Of a DNA stretch of 64,000 nt, positions 42,978-52,702 are shown piece after piece (positions within the stretch are counted from its first letter, which is position 1; every line of letters starts with the position of its first letter). The DNA lies in NCBI GenBank assembly GCA_964368815.1, contig CAYJDA010000002.1, positions 124,001-188,000 on the forward strand, in the 5' to 3' direction. Source of the DNA: CAYJBH01 sp964368815 (GTDB taxonomy: Bacteria; Bacillota; Clostridia; Oscillospirales; Ruminococcaceae). The notes beneath the pieces are model-generated. The model was not told the DNA's origin, did no database searches, and worked only from the letters and a program-made list of their open reading frames with translations. A program made the position numbers and the translations under genes.

Positions 42978-43053
42978 ATTTTTGGGTTATTAAAAAACTG
43001 CATAACGAAATACTTTTAAACCCAATAAAGGTAGTAGAAAGGATTTGCTGATT

Positions 43054-43938
43054 ATGAAAATTAAAGAAAAAACTTTAGCGAATATTATTAATGAAATTGT
43101 TTTTGTGGTGCCGACCATTATCTTTTTTAGCGTTGTAATAATTATTCCTTTTATCATGAGCATTGTTTATTCCTTTACTTCATGGAACGGAATTTCGAGT
43201 AACGTTGAATTTATTGGCTTTGAAAACTTTGTTAGCTTGGTGACCGATGATGGGTTTATTAAAGCATTTTCGTTTATATTCCGTTATGCGATTGCAATTG
43301 TTATTATCAATAATGTTCTTGGCCTACTAATGGCGTTACTTCTTACACAGCCGATAAGAGGGAAAAACATATTTCGTGCTGCATTTTTTCATCCTCATGT
43401 TATGAGTGGTTTTATTTTGGGATTTGTTTGGCAGTTTATCTTCATTGAGGGCTTCCCTATGCTTGCTGAACTTACCGGTATAGGTTTTTTTGCGCTTCCT
43501 TGGTTAGCCACGGCAGAAACTGGGTTTTGGGGCATAGTCATGGTTGGTGTATGGAAGCAGGCCGGATATTTAATGATGATATATATTGCCGGTATAATGA
43601 ACATTCCGGCTGAACTATCCGAGGCATCATCAATAGACGGCGCAAATGCAATACAAAACTTCTTTAAAATCAAGCTACCACTTATAATGCCTTCAATAAC
43701 AATTTGTTTATTCCTTGCAATCTCTGCTGCGTTTAACGTCTTCGACATTAATATGTCTTTAACCAAGGGAGGTCCTTTTAACTCTACAGTATCTGTATCG
43801 TTAGATATCTATCAAGAGGCATTTGTTAGGTCGAACTACGGATATGGTATTGCAAAATCACTGGTGTTCTTCATTGTAATAGCAATAGTTTCGATTATTC
43901 AAACTAAATTAACTTCTTCTAGGGAGGTAGAAATATAA
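43054..43938 (+). CDS. Carbohydrate ABC transporter permease (MalF/UgpA type)
   Basis: This 294-residue protein has six predicted helices and the EAA loop ELSEASSIDGANAIQNFFKIKLPLI. The start ATG at 43054 has AAAGGA at 10-nt spacing. It belongs to the CUT1 sugar family and overlaps the next permease by one base. Confidence 0.93.
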   Translation: MKIKEKTLANIINEIVFVVPTIIFFSVVIIIPFIMSIVYSFTSWNGISSNVEFIGFENFVSLVTDDGFIKAFSFIFRYAIAIVIINNVLGLLMALLLTQPIRGKNIFRAAFFHPHVMSGFILGFVWQFIFIEGFPMLAELTGIGFFALPWLATAETGFWGIVMVGVWKQAGYLMMIYIAGIMNIPAELSEASSIDGANAIQNFFKIKLPLIMPSITICLFLAISAAFNVFDINMSLTKGGPFNSTVSVSLDIYQEAFVRSNYGYGIAKSLVFFIVIAIVSIIQTKLTSSREVEI

Positions 43939-44774
43939 TGCATAATTTAGTTGAAAAAAATAATAAAAATATTATCTACTATTTAATTTTAATTCCGATT
44001 TTCATTATCTTTGTTACACCGATATACATGGTTTTGATAAACAGTTTCAAAACGTTTGAAGAAATATTTATGAACCCGTTTGGTATGTCTACCCAGCCGA
44101 ATGTAGAAAATTATATTGAGGCTTGGAATGTTCTTGATTTAATTTCTGCATTTAAAAACTCTGTAATAATAACCGTTTTCAGCATGGGTGGCGAAATAAT
44201 ACTTAGCTCCATGGCCGCCTACTGGATTACCAGAAGAAAAACACGTTTTCATAAAATACTATACTCTGTTTTAGTAGCAGCTATGGTTGTTCCCTTTCCT
44301 GCATTAATGATATCCGAGCTTCAGGTGTGGAGTTTTATAGGCTTAAATAACACATTGGCGGGACTAATAATGTGTTACTACGGATTTGGAACACCGTTTG
44401 CAGTTTTTCTTTACCACGGATTTATTAAATCAATACCGGTAGACGTTGAGGAAGCTGCATATGTTGACGGTGCTTCAACCTTTGGGGTGTTCTTTAGGAT
44501 AGTACTACCTATGCTTGGGCCGACAACTGCAACACTTTGCGTTCTTCATTCGCTGTGGTTCTGGAATGACTACCTACTGCCACTGATAATGCTACAGCGT
44601 CGTGAATTAAGAACCATCCCGCTTGCAATTAGTTTTTTGTTCGATCAGTTCAACTCGAAGTGGGATCTTGCCATGGCAGCTATAATGTTAGCGATAGTTC
44701 CGGCACTGATTATCTTCCTCATCTTCCAGAAATACATTGTTAAGGGTGTCGCCGCAGGAGCGGTTAAAGGTTAA
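43938..44774 (+). CDS. Carbohydrate ABC transporter permease (MalG/UgpE type)
   Basis: This 278-residue second permease has six helices and the EAA motif EEAAYVDGASTFGVFFRIVLPML. It pairs with the previous gene. No ATPase gene is in the operon, so a shared MsmX/MsmK-type ATPase elsewhere should energise transport. Confidence 0.93.
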   Translation: MHNLVEKNNKNIIYYLILIPIFIIFVTPIYMVLINSFKTFEEIFMNPFGMSTQPNVENYIEAWNVLDLISAFKNSVIITVFSMGGEIILSSMAAYWITRRKTRFHKILYSVLVAAMVVPFPALMISELQVWSFIGLNNTLAGLIMCYYGFGTPFAVFLYHGFIKSIPVDVEEAAYVDGASTFGVFFRIVLPMLGPTTATLCVLHSLWFWNDYLLPLIMLQRRELRTIPLAISFLFDQFNSKWDLAMAAIMLAIVPALIIFLIFQKYIVKGVAAGAVKG

Positions 44775-44831
44775 TCACCTTAAGGGCAAAACCTTAAAGG
44801 ATTAAAAAGATAAATAACGGAGGAAATTATT

Positions 44832-46160
44832 ATGAAAAAAACAAAGCCCGTTGCATTGCTGTTAATAATAGCTATTGTAACAATGTTGTTTAGCGGCTGT
44901 ACCAGTCCGTCGGAAACTCCGGCATCCGAACCGGCAGAGTCAGTAGCGGACACTGAAACACAGGAACCCGCTGAAGAAGAACCTGCCGGAGATGTGCAGG
45001 ACGTTTATATCTTCCAGTATAAAGTAGACACAGTTGATCAGATGCAAAATCTTGCCAACATGTATACTGATACAATTGAAGGTTATAACTTTATTGTTGA
45101 AACTGTTGGCGGTAGCTCAGACTCAAATGTAGCACTTCAACAAAGGGCGGCAGCAGACGAATTCCCGGATCTTGTTGCGCTTGGCGCTATGAGACTTCCT
45201 GAATGGAGAGAGTACCTTCTTGATCTTTCGGATGAGCCTTGGGTTGGAAATCTTCTTCCAAACATCGATGAACTGTTTAGATTAGACGGCCAGCTGTATG
45301 CACAGCCGCTAACGGTTGAAGCCTATGGTTTTATCTACAACAAGGATCTATTCGAGCAGGCAGGTATTGAAGCGGCTCCAACCACTATGACAGAACTTGT
45401 GGCAGTTTGTGAGCAACTTGAATCTGCCGGAATTACTCCATTTGTAACCGGTTGGAAAGAGGGCTGGATTTTAGGACAGCACTACTTCTCAACAGCGTTC
45501 TCCTCAACAATTGATGATCCGACCGCCTTTTATCAGGGTGTAGGCTCCACTACAGCATATGCCGATCATCCCGAATCCTTCCAAAAGGCTATGGATTTAA
45601 TACAATTAACCGTCGACTACGGTATGCCTAACCTTGTAGCAATGGATTACACCAATTCTTTAAGCAATTTTGCTACCGGCCAAGCCGCAATAACCTTCCA
45701 TGGTGTTTGGACTCAGCCTACTCTTGATGAAATGAACCCAGGCATGAACATTGGAACTTTTGGCTTTATAATGGATGACAGTGAGGAGACTAACATCGTG
45801 CCTTACGGCACAGATGGCGGCTGGTGTATCTATAACGAGTCTGAGCATATCGATGTTTTGAAAGGTTTTCTAACATGGATGGCACAAAGCACCGACGCAC
45901 ATACATCTCTTGTAGAAGACTTTAAGTTTATGCTACCCTTTGAGAGTGAGGTAGATGATACCACGCTTGGAAGTGTTTTTGCCGGATTTAACGAATTTAA
46001 GGATAGAGGCGACATTCAGGGTTGGTTCTTCCCGTATTATGCAGGCGGTATTCAAGATGACTATGCAGTACCACTCCAGGAATTTATTGCCGGACAGAAA
46101 ACAGCCGAAGAAGTTATGGTTGCAATGGACGAAATTGCTGTTGAATATGCAACAGAGTAA
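44832..46160 (+). CDS. Carbohydrate ABC transporter substrate-binding lipoprotein
   Basis: This 442-residue extracellular solute-binding protein (family 1) has lipoprotein signal MKKTKPVALLLIIAIVTMLF followed by SGC, and an acidic linker rich in Glu/Pro. The fold is recognisable in YGFIYNKDLFEQAGIEAAPTT-type and ATGQAAITFHGVW segments. AGGAGG-like ribosome site. Small inverted repeats (CCTTAAGG ... CCTTAAAGG) precede it and might raise its mRNA stability over the permeases. Ligand unknown. Confidence 0.93.
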   Translation: MKKTKPVALLLIIAIVTMLFSGCTSPSETPASEPAESVADTETQEPAEEEPAGDVQDVYIFQYKVDTVDQMQNLANMYTDTIEGYNFIVETVGGSSDSNVALQQRAAADEFPDLVALGAMRLPEWREYLLDLSDEPWVGNLLPNIDELFRLDGQLYAQPLTVEAYGFIYNKDLFEQAGIEAAPTTMTELVAVCEQLESAGITPFVTGWKEGWILGQHYFSTAFSSTIDDPTAFYQGVGSTTAYADHPESFQKAMDLIQLTVDYGMPNLVAMDYTNSLSNFATGQAAITFHGVWTQPTLDEMNPGMNIGTFGFIMDDSEETNIVPYGTDGGWCIYNESEHIDVLKGFLTWMAQSTDAHTSLVEDFKFMLPFESEVDDTTLGSVFAGFNEFKDRGDIQGWFFPYYAGGIQDDYAVPLQEFIAGQKTAEEVMVAMDEIAVEYATE

Positions 46161-46481
46161 CTAATTATACTATAATTAATTGAAGCTGGGAGCTGTCGCA
46201 AATGATGAAAATCATTTGCGACAGCTCCTTTCATATGAAGAAATTAATAAAAAAAGCATAAAAAAGTCGTGTTTGTAGTAAAGAAGATTTGTTTTGTATT
46301 TTCCAAAACGGTCTTTTTTTTCAAAAAAACGTGTTATTTTACAGTAATTAGTGTGAAAAATAAAAATATTAAAGTTTGAAAAAAAGACAAACTTGAATAT
46401 ATTGAAACTCGAAGTATACTATAATTAATAGCTCAACAAGAAGCAGCTACAACAAAATTATTTATAATGAGAGGGGATATC
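46161..46481. other. Intergenic region: terminator plus weak promoter
   Basis: After the terminator at 46189-46228 the region is AT-rich. TTGAAT (about 46393) with TATACT 16 bp further is a possible promoter for the next operon. TATAAT nearby is another -10 choice. I see no gene or RNA here. Confidence 0.4.
46189..46228 (+). terminator. Long perfect intrinsic hairpin after the sugar ABC operon
   Basis: The 18-bp perfect stem GGAGCTGTCGCAAATGAT / ATCATTTGCGACAGCTCC with a GAAA tetraloop is followed by TTTCAT. The U tract is short, but stem strength makes termination or 3'-end protection likely. Confidence 0.75.
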
Positions 46482-47237
46482 GTGTTAAAAGACTTTTCTT
46501 TGGAGACATTCGATGTCATTATTCAAGCAGGTCAATCCAATAGTGAAGGCTCTGGTTTTGGAGACGTTGACACACCCTATGAAGTAGATGAAGATATATA
46601 TTATCTGAATGCAGATTTTACTATTTCGTTAGCAAGAGAATTCGTGTTTGGAAATCAAATTGTTAGCAACTTCTCATTATCTTTTGCCAAAGAATATAAA
46701 AAAAGTGGGTGCCTTAAAGATGGTAGAAAAATACTCATCGTACGTTCGGCAGTTGGTGGCACAGGCTTTGTTGATAATCGCTGGGGGCCTTGCGATGATT
46801 TATTCTGCAAAATGATTGAGTTAACTCATACAGTAATACAACTCAACGAAAACAATCGAGTAATTGCACTGCTGTGGCATCAAGGTGAAACCGATGCTGA
46901 TAATAACGTCGACTCTGAAACTCATTATGCAAACCTAAACAAGCTGGTAGAGCTAACCAAAGAATCTTTAGGAAATGCGAAACTTCCGTTTATAGCGGGT
47001 GATTTTGTAAATCAGTGGAAGCAAGATAACATTGAGAAATGTACGCCTGTTGTGGATGCTATTAGAAAAGTTTGTGCAACACATGGTGCATTTGTAGAAA
47101 CAAGTGATTTAAGTTCAAACATGCAAGCTATTGGAATAGATGATACTATTCATTTTTCCAGATCGTCCCTTTATACACTAGGTAAGCGTTATTTTAATGC
47201 ATTAATATCCCTTCAAAATAATATCGAGGAGAGATAA
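46482..47237 (+). CDS. SGNH/SASA-family hydrolase (sialate-O-acetylesterase-like)
   Basis: This 251-residue protein shows the carbohydrate-esterase pattern: IIQAGQSNSEG (nucleophile Ser), LLWHQGETDADNN and the C-terminal IDDTIHFS with catalytic Asp-His. No signal peptide is seen. I start it at GTG 46482, which follows GAGAGGGGA; an ATG at 46467 would lie before that ribosome site. It should remove acetyl groups from an imported sugar. It is 1 bp before the GH20 gene. Confidence 0.82.
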   Translation: MLKDFSLETFDVIIQAGQSNSEGSGFGDVDTPYEVDEDIYYLNADFTISLAREFVFGNQIVSNFSLSFAKEYKKSGCLKDGRKILIVRSAVGGTGFVDNRWGPCDDLFCKMIELTHTVIQLNENNRVIALLWHQGETDADNNVDSETHYANLNKLVELTKESLGNAKLPFIAGDFVNQWKQDNIEKCTPVVDAIRKVCATHGAFVETSDLSSNMQAIGIDDTIHFSRSSLYTLGKRYFNALISLQNNIEER

Positions 47238-47238
47238 C

Positions 47239-48639
47239 ATGTTTCAATTTGAGAAAAAAATACCGATTGTTCCCTTGCCGCAGACATATGAAAGCACAGA
47301 CGAAGTAACAGTTGTTTCAACACAAATTACTGTTCTTACAGAATATGAGAATGAAATTAAATCGTTTGCAAAAACCATTTCAAGTCTCTATGATATTATT
47401 CTGACAGACGGTGAAAATGGAATTGTACTTATACAGGATGACAGCCTCAACGAAGAGGAATATACCATTAGTTGCGATAAAGATATACAAGTTCATTTTT
47501 GTAAAAAACAAGGACTTATTTATGCCTTTGCTACATTGGTTCAGTTGTTGAAAAAAGGCCAAAAGCAAGACAGTCTTGAAATTATACACTGCAACATAAA
47601 GGATAAACCATATTTTGGTTATCGTGGGTTAATGATTGACGTTGCAAGACGATTTCATCCAATAGAAACCCTGTATCGATTTGTTGATTTATGTTTTCTC
47701 TTTAAACTAAATTACTTTCAAATTCATTTTAACGATTCTGTCGCTGTTACACTACCGCTTACTGCAATAAAAACAAGAAAAACTCAGGATTATTGCTATA
47801 CTAAGGAGCAGATAAAAGATTTAATTGAATATGCTCAGGACAAAGGTGTGTGTATAGTTCCCGAAATTGAGCTGCCGGGACACAGCCAATACCTAATTGA
47901 ACAACTAAAAAATGATGGTTCTCATCAGAAACATACAAATGCGCTTTGCACCGATGTTTTAGATAACTTTGAAATTATCCGAACAATGATTAGTGAAGTA
48001 ATAGATTTATTCCCACAATCACCGTATATTCATCTGGGTGCAGACGAGGTGCCCACAGGTGAGTGGGATAGCTGTGAAACATGTCAATCATACTGTAAGC
48101 GCAATGGCATTGCTTCAACAAAAGAGCTCTACAGCCATTTTGTAGCAAAGATGACCAACGAAGTTATTGAACAGGGTAAACGTCCTATTGTATGGGAAGG
48201 CTTTCCAAAAGAAGCGGCCGAACACATCTCCAAAAATACCATTGTTATGGTGTTTGAATCTTATTACCATCAAGCACAGGATTTGGTGGACGCCGGTTTT
48301 GACATTATAAACGCTACCTGGAAACCGCTGTATGTTACACCTGATATTGCATGGCCGGTAGTGGACATATATAATTGGAACCCGAAAGCTTTTTCCAACT
48401 GGATTGAATGTTCCCCCGCTTATCACAAACCATTGGTACTACGTGATGAACAACATTTACTCGGTGCACAACTTTGTGCTTGGGAATGTACTTATGAGCA
48501 AGAAATTGAACCTATTCGCAAAAATATCGTGGGCATTGCCGAAAAACTGTGGTCGGAACCGCACGAAGTGCCGCAAACGATGGAATTTATGGAACGATAT
48601 TACAACCTTCGCAAGTTAGTTTTATCATTATTGCATTAA
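47239..48639 (+). CDS. Beta-N-acetylhexosaminidase, GH20, cytoplasmic
   Basis: This 466-residue glycoside hydrolase releases terminal GlcNAc or GalNAc. The N-terminal GH20b-like domain (about 1-115) is followed by the catalytic barrel beginning GYRGLMIDVARRFH. The catalytic pair is D269-E270 in YIHLGADEVPTG, and the substrate histidine region ELPGHSQYL is present. There is no signal peptide, so it acts on imported oligosaccharides, consistent with the ABC importer encoded next. Confidence 0.92.
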   Translation: MFQFEKKIPIVPLPQTYESTDEVTVVSTQITVLTEYENEIKSFAKTISSLYDIILTDGENGIVLIQDDSLNEEEYTISCDKDIQVHFCKKQGLIYAFATLVQLLKKGQKQDSLEIIHCNIKDKPYFGYRGLMIDVARRFHPIETLYRFVDLCFLFKLNYFQIHFNDSVAVTLPLTAIKTRKTQDYCYTKEQIKDLIEYAQDKGVCIVPEIELPGHSQYLIEQLKNDGSHQKHTNALCTDVLDNFEIIRTMISEVIDLFPQSPYIHLGADEVPTGEWDSCETCQSYCKRNGIASTKELYSHFVAKMTNEVIEQGKRPIVWEGFPKEAAEHISKNTIVMVFESYYHQAQDLVDAGFDIINATWKPLYVTPDIAWPVVDIYNWNPKAFSNWIECSPAYHKPLVLRDEQHLLGAQLCAWECTYEQEIEPIRKNIVGIAEKLWSEPHEVPQTMEFMERYYNLRKLVLSLLH

Positions 48640-48671
48640 TCTTTATCATTTATAAAAATAGGGAGTAGTTT

Positions 48672-49595
48672 GTGAAACAGTCTGTTTTCAAAACCAAAGA
48701 CTTTAAAGAATCGCTTAATCTATACTTAATTGCCCTGCCTGTAATAGTTTTGATTATTGTTTTTTGTTATATCCCAATGTACGGAGTTATAATCGCATTT
48801 CAAGACTATGTTCCGGGAAGATCTATGTTTAGCCTCGACGACTCGGTTGAATGGGTAGGACTTCAGCATTTTCGAGATTTTATTAGTGGACCTTATTTTT
48901 TTAGATTATTGAGAAACACTTTATGGTTAAGTTTCTTAAACATTACATTTGGATTTTGGATACCTATCGTTTTTGCTTTATTGTTAGATCAAGTGCGACA
49001 GCTACGTGTTAAAAAGATAATTCAAACCTCAAGTTATATGCCGTACTTCATCTCAACCGTTGTTGTGGCAGGAATGGCAATTTCGTTTCTAGATACCGAT
49101 GGAATAGCAAACCAGCTGCGTGCACTTTTTGGTCAAGAGGCTTATGTTTTTCTTAACGACAAGGATTCTTTTGCTCTTATATACACTATTATAAACATCT
49201 GGAAAAGTTTTGGGTTTGCCAGTATATTATATATTTCTACATTAAATTCGATTTCTTTAGAGTTGTATGAAGCGGCAGATATTGACGGTGCGAATCGCTT
49301 TCAAAAAATATTGCATATTAGCATGCCCGGGCTAAAAAACATTATTGCTATCAACCTTATTCTCTCTGTGGGCGGTATATTGGCTTCCAATAGCGACCTA
49401 ATTTTGTTACTTTACAAACCTGCAACCTACGAAACAGCTGATGTTATCGGCACTTATATTTATCGTGTCGGAATTAATGACGGCCAATTTAGCTACACTA
49501 CCGCGGTTGGACTTTTTACGGCAGCAATAGGATTTATTTTAACCTTTGTTGCAAATAAAATTAGCAGTAAAGTAGCAGATTTTTCGCTTTGGTAA
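48672..49595 (+). CDS. Carbohydrate ABC permease, LplB type
   Basis: This 307-residue membrane protein starts with GTG. It has six helices and the EAA loop ELYEAADIDGANRFQKILHISMPGL, typical of the LplB branch used for complex oligosaccharides. It is 32 bp after the GH20 gene. Confidence 0.92.
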   Translation: MKQSVFKTKDFKESLNLYLIALPVIVLIIVFCYIPMYGVIIAFQDYVPGRSMFSLDDSVEWVGLQHFRDFISGPYFFRLLRNTLWLSFLNITFGFWIPIVFALLLDQVRQLRVKKIIQTSSYMPYFISTVVVAGMAISFLDTDGIANQLRALFGQEAYVFLNDKDSFALIYTIINIWKSFGFASILYISTLNSISLELYEAADIDGANRFQKILHISMPGLKNIIAINLILSVGGILASNSDLILLLYKPATYETADVIGTYIYRVGINDGQFSYTTAVGLFTAAIGFILTFVANKISSKVADFSLW

Positions 49596-49631
49596 GCAAC
49601 AATAGAAATAGTAGAAAGGTAGGTCTATTCC

Positions 49632-50531
49632 GTGAAACTAAAACAAAACCGCTCGAAACTCTATTTTTCACCCTTTGATATTATTATATGGTTTGTAATG
49701 GCTGTTGTTGTGATTATATGTGTTTTCCCAATTTATTATATAATCATTCTATCCTTTAGTGATCCGTTGGCAGTGTCCGGAGGGAATGTTACTCTACTGC
49801 CTAATGGGTTTCAGGTGGAATCATACAAACAAGTCATGCAGAACCCCCAATTATGGAGAACATATTTCAACACCATTGTTTATGTTTCGGGTACTACGGT
49901 ACTGATGATAATAACTTGTGTTTTAGGCGCATATCCACTCTCTGTGCCAAATCTTATGGGAAGAAAGGCATATGTTATATTCCTTATCATTCCGATGTAT
50001 TTTAGCGGAGGCCTTATTCCCACCTATCTATTAATGACGTCTTTAGGGCTTTACAACAATATATGGGCAATCATTATTCCCGGATGTTTCAGTATATGGA
50101 ACATCATGCTTACCAACACGTATTTTAGATCAATCGACAGTGGAATTCGTGAAGCAGCTGTTATTGATGGTGCCAGTCATTTTAAGATACTATATAAAAT
50201 TTATGTGCCTTTAGCAGTTCCAATTATTGCGGTTATTTCAATTTATACAATTGTTGCTGTATGGAACAATTGGTTTCAACCGATGGTTTATTTAACAGAC
50301 TCAACTCTTCATCCATTGCAGCTGTTTTTACGCGGAGTTCTAATCGAACAAAATATAGACTTGGGATCTATGAATCAGCAGGAAATTGAAAATATTGCAA
50401 AAATGAATATGGAAAAACTCCAGCTGCGGTATGCTACAATTGTTATTTCAACGCTTCCAATTTTATGCACCTACCCTTTCTTCCAAAAATATTTTATCAA
50501 AGGAATTATGGTGGGGTCATTAAAAGGCTAA
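49632..50531 (+). CDS. Carbohydrate ABC permease, LplC type
   Basis: This 299-residue membrane protein starts with GTG after a GAAAGGTAGG-like site. EAA loop REAAVIDGASHFKILYKIYVPLAVP. It pairs with the LplB-type permease. Again no ATPase is encoded. Confidence 0.92.
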   Translation: MKLKQNRSKLYFSPFDIIIWFVMAVVVIICVFPIYYIIILSFSDPLAVSGGNVTLLPNGFQVESYKQVMQNPQLWRTYFNTIVYVSGTTVLMIITCVLGAYPLSVPNLMGRKAYVIFLIIPMYFSGGLIPTYLLMTSLGLYNNIWAIIIPGCFSIWNIMLTNTYFRSIDSGIREAAVIDGASHFKILYKIYVPLAVPIIAVISIYTIVAVWNNWFQPMVYLTDSTLHPLQLFLRGVLIEQNIDLGSMNQQEIENIAKMNMEKLQLRYATIVISTLPILCTYPFFQKYFIKGIMVGSLKG

Positions 50532-50793
50532 GTACCATCAATTGACTACTAAAATTGTTGCACATTGGAACTATAATATTATTATTTGCTTTTAATAATT
50601 AAGTTTAGGTTCGCCATAGATTGAAAAGTTATGATTGTTGTTGCATTGTTGGTTTTTAATCGGTATCAATTTCTGCCCTCAAAAGCCTTATTTTGTCCAC
50701 CGTGGTATTGTAGCAGAAATATATTGTGTTAAAATAATTATGTCTCAATTTTCACTTAACTTAACAATACGTAAAATTTATTAAGGAGAAAAA
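50532..50793. other. 262-bp intergenic leader before the binding-protein gene
   Basis: No gene is seen. A weak promoter candidate (TTGTAG, 16-bp spacer, TAAAAT) lies about 50710-50740, so the binding protein may be expressed separately at a higher level than the permeases. I see no clear terminator after the LplC gene. Confidence 0.35.
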
Positions 50794-52569
50794 ATGAAAA
50801 TGAAGAAACTCTTATCTACGTTATTAAGCTTAGCGCTAATAACATCGTTAGTTGCTTGTTCAACTGACACAAGTAGTGGTGTGGTTGACGAGGGGGGAGC
50901 CGAAACTGGTGACACTACTGAAGCCGATGGTACTGTCGAACATTTTGAACTTCATGTTATGGGAACTGACCGCTGGGAGTTTGAAGGCGGATATGACAAC
51001 AATATGCAAGCTTATGCTGATTCGCAACAGGTACATGGAATGTTCCTGGATATGCTTGCAGAAGAAAACATTAGCCTGACTTTTGAAATTGTGCAGGGTG
51101 AACAGTATGATACCGCAGTACAAACCAGAATGGCATCGGGAAATAACATGCCAGACTTTTTAAGAATTAACGGAGATGTTTCTGCAGTTGTGAAAATGGG
51201 AACTACAGGTATTATCAAACCAATCGACCAGATACTTGAAGAACAGAGTCCTGACGGAGTTGCATATAACTATCTTTTTAAGGATAATCAATGGGTTTCC
51301 GGCGGAAACATAGCAGAAGACGGCCATTTGTACTTTATAACAGGAACATATGAAATTAATACCCAATTGCCGGGACAAGAACCAATTCCTTGTGAAGAAC
51401 AAATTGCATTAACAATTCGTCGCGACTGGGTCGAGGCACTTGGTGAAGAAATGCCTACTACTTTAGACGAATATACTGATTTGCTGTATGCATTTAGAGA
51501 AAACGACATGAACCAAAACGGTGAAGCAGATGAAGTGTTAAGCTTAAACGGTATCAGTATTGAACCATTCCAAAATGGTGTAGCACAGTCATTTGGCTTG
51601 GTTTATGGCGTAACAGGACAAGATGCCATTACCAAGGAAGTAACTTCTCCTTGGCTGCAACCCGGTATTGCAGATTACCTTGCATATGTTAAGCAATTAG
51701 TTGACGACGGTGTTATTCCGGCTGAAACAATCGGCGCACAATCCTACAACGACCAAATGATGATTAACAATCGTGTTGCGTCTATCTTTACCTTCCCAAC
51801 ACAAAGTTGGTTAGAAAGTAGTATTTTAGACACTGATGGTAATGTTGTAGAAGAAGCATACTTCTCCCCGCTACTTCCCCTGGCTGCAGTAGATGGCATC
51901 GAGCCCATATTGGTAGACTCTCCTGCAAAGTCAGCAGGCGCCCCTGCGTGGGTGTTTACCTCATCCTGTGAAGATGATGCAGGAATCGCACGTTTCCTTG
52001 ATGTATTCTATTCTGAAGAAACTCTCGAACTTGCCAACTACGGAATTGAAGGCGTTACCTTTACCGAAGAAGATGGTGTTAAAAAACATATTTGGGATGG
52101 TTTAGACCCTGATGAAATGTTTGAAAAAGTAGCACAGCTTCAAAACGATGGATTAATGTACATGAATGACAATTTTGCAGGCGGCGGCGGCTGGGGAGCT
52201 AACATTTTCCCTGCAGTTGGACTATTTAATAACACTCAAATATATCCCGGTACCGATATGGAAGAAAAAATGATGTATTTGAGAAATGCTCCTAAATATG
52301 AATATCAGTCTAGATTGTATGAATCAGCATACCTTGCAATTCCTACAGAAGAAGAAGCAGAGCTTATTGCAAAACATGCTACGGATTTAGAAAGTATTTC
52401 TGCTGAGCTGTTTGCCCAATTTGTGCTAGGACAAAAACCATTAGAAGAGTTGGATGAAGCTATTGAAACAATGAAGCAAAGTGGATTGCTTGAAGTGATT
52501 GAAGTTAAGCAGGCACGTGCTGACCGCTACGAGGGATATACCGGCTATGACGGCCCAATCCCAGACTAA
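50794..52569 (+). CDS. Large extracellular solute-binding lipoprotein (LipO/YtcQ type)
   Basis: This 591-residue lipoprotein has signal MKMKKLLSTLLSLALITSLV followed by AC, and the large binding-protein fold that accompanies LplB/LplC permeases. Segments such as ALGEEMPTTLDEYTDLLYAFRENDMNQNGEADE, with a calcium-loop-like DMNQNGEADE, are typical. AAGGAG precedes the ATG. Its ligand is probably an amino-sugar oligosaccharide, given the GH20 and esterase genes. Confidence 0.9.
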   Translation: MKMKKLLSTLLSLALITSLVACSTDTSSGVVDEGGAETGDTTEADGTVEHFELHVMGTDRWEFEGGYDNNMQAYADSQQVHGMFLDMLAEENISLTFEIVQGEQYDTAVQTRMASGNNMPDFLRINGDVSAVVKMGTTGIIKPIDQILEEQSPDGVAYNYLFKDNQWVSGGNIAEDGHLYFITGTYEINTQLPGQEPIPCEEQIALTIRRDWVEALGEEMPTTLDEYTDLLYAFRENDMNQNGEADEVLSLNGISIEPFQNGVAQSFGLVYGVTGQDAITKEVTSPWLQPGIADYLAYVKQLVDDGVIPAETIGAQSYNDQMMINNRVASIFTFPTQSWLESSILDTDGNVVEEAYFSPLLPLAAVDGIEPILVDSPAKSAGAPAWVFTSSCEDDAGIARFLDVFYSEETLELANYGIEGVTFTEEDGVKKHIWDGLDPDEMFEKVAQLQNDGLMYMNDNFAGGGGWGANIFPAVGLFNNTQIYPGTDMEEKMMYLRNAPKYEYQSRLYESAYLAIPTEEEAELIAKHATDLESISAELFAQFVLGQKPLEELDEAIETMKQSGLLEVIEVKQARADRYEGYTGYDGPIPD

Positions 52570-52588
52570 ATCTTAATAAATAAAAAAT

Positions 52589-52634
52589 AATAGGCTACTA
52601 CAAATGATAATTTTCATATGTGGTAGCCCTATTA
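52589..52634. terminator. Intrinsic terminator between SBP and membrane AraC genes
   Basis: AATAGGCTACTACAAATGA pairs with the TCATATGTGGTAGCCCTATT side (one or two mismatches) downstream of the binding-protein stop. The genes are convergent, so it may serve both. Confidence 0.7.
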
Positions 52635-52702
52635 TTTATGAATGAAATAAAATTAAAGAGACGGACTGTATGGATTATGGAGAGGTTCAACTATGGTGTG
52701 TT

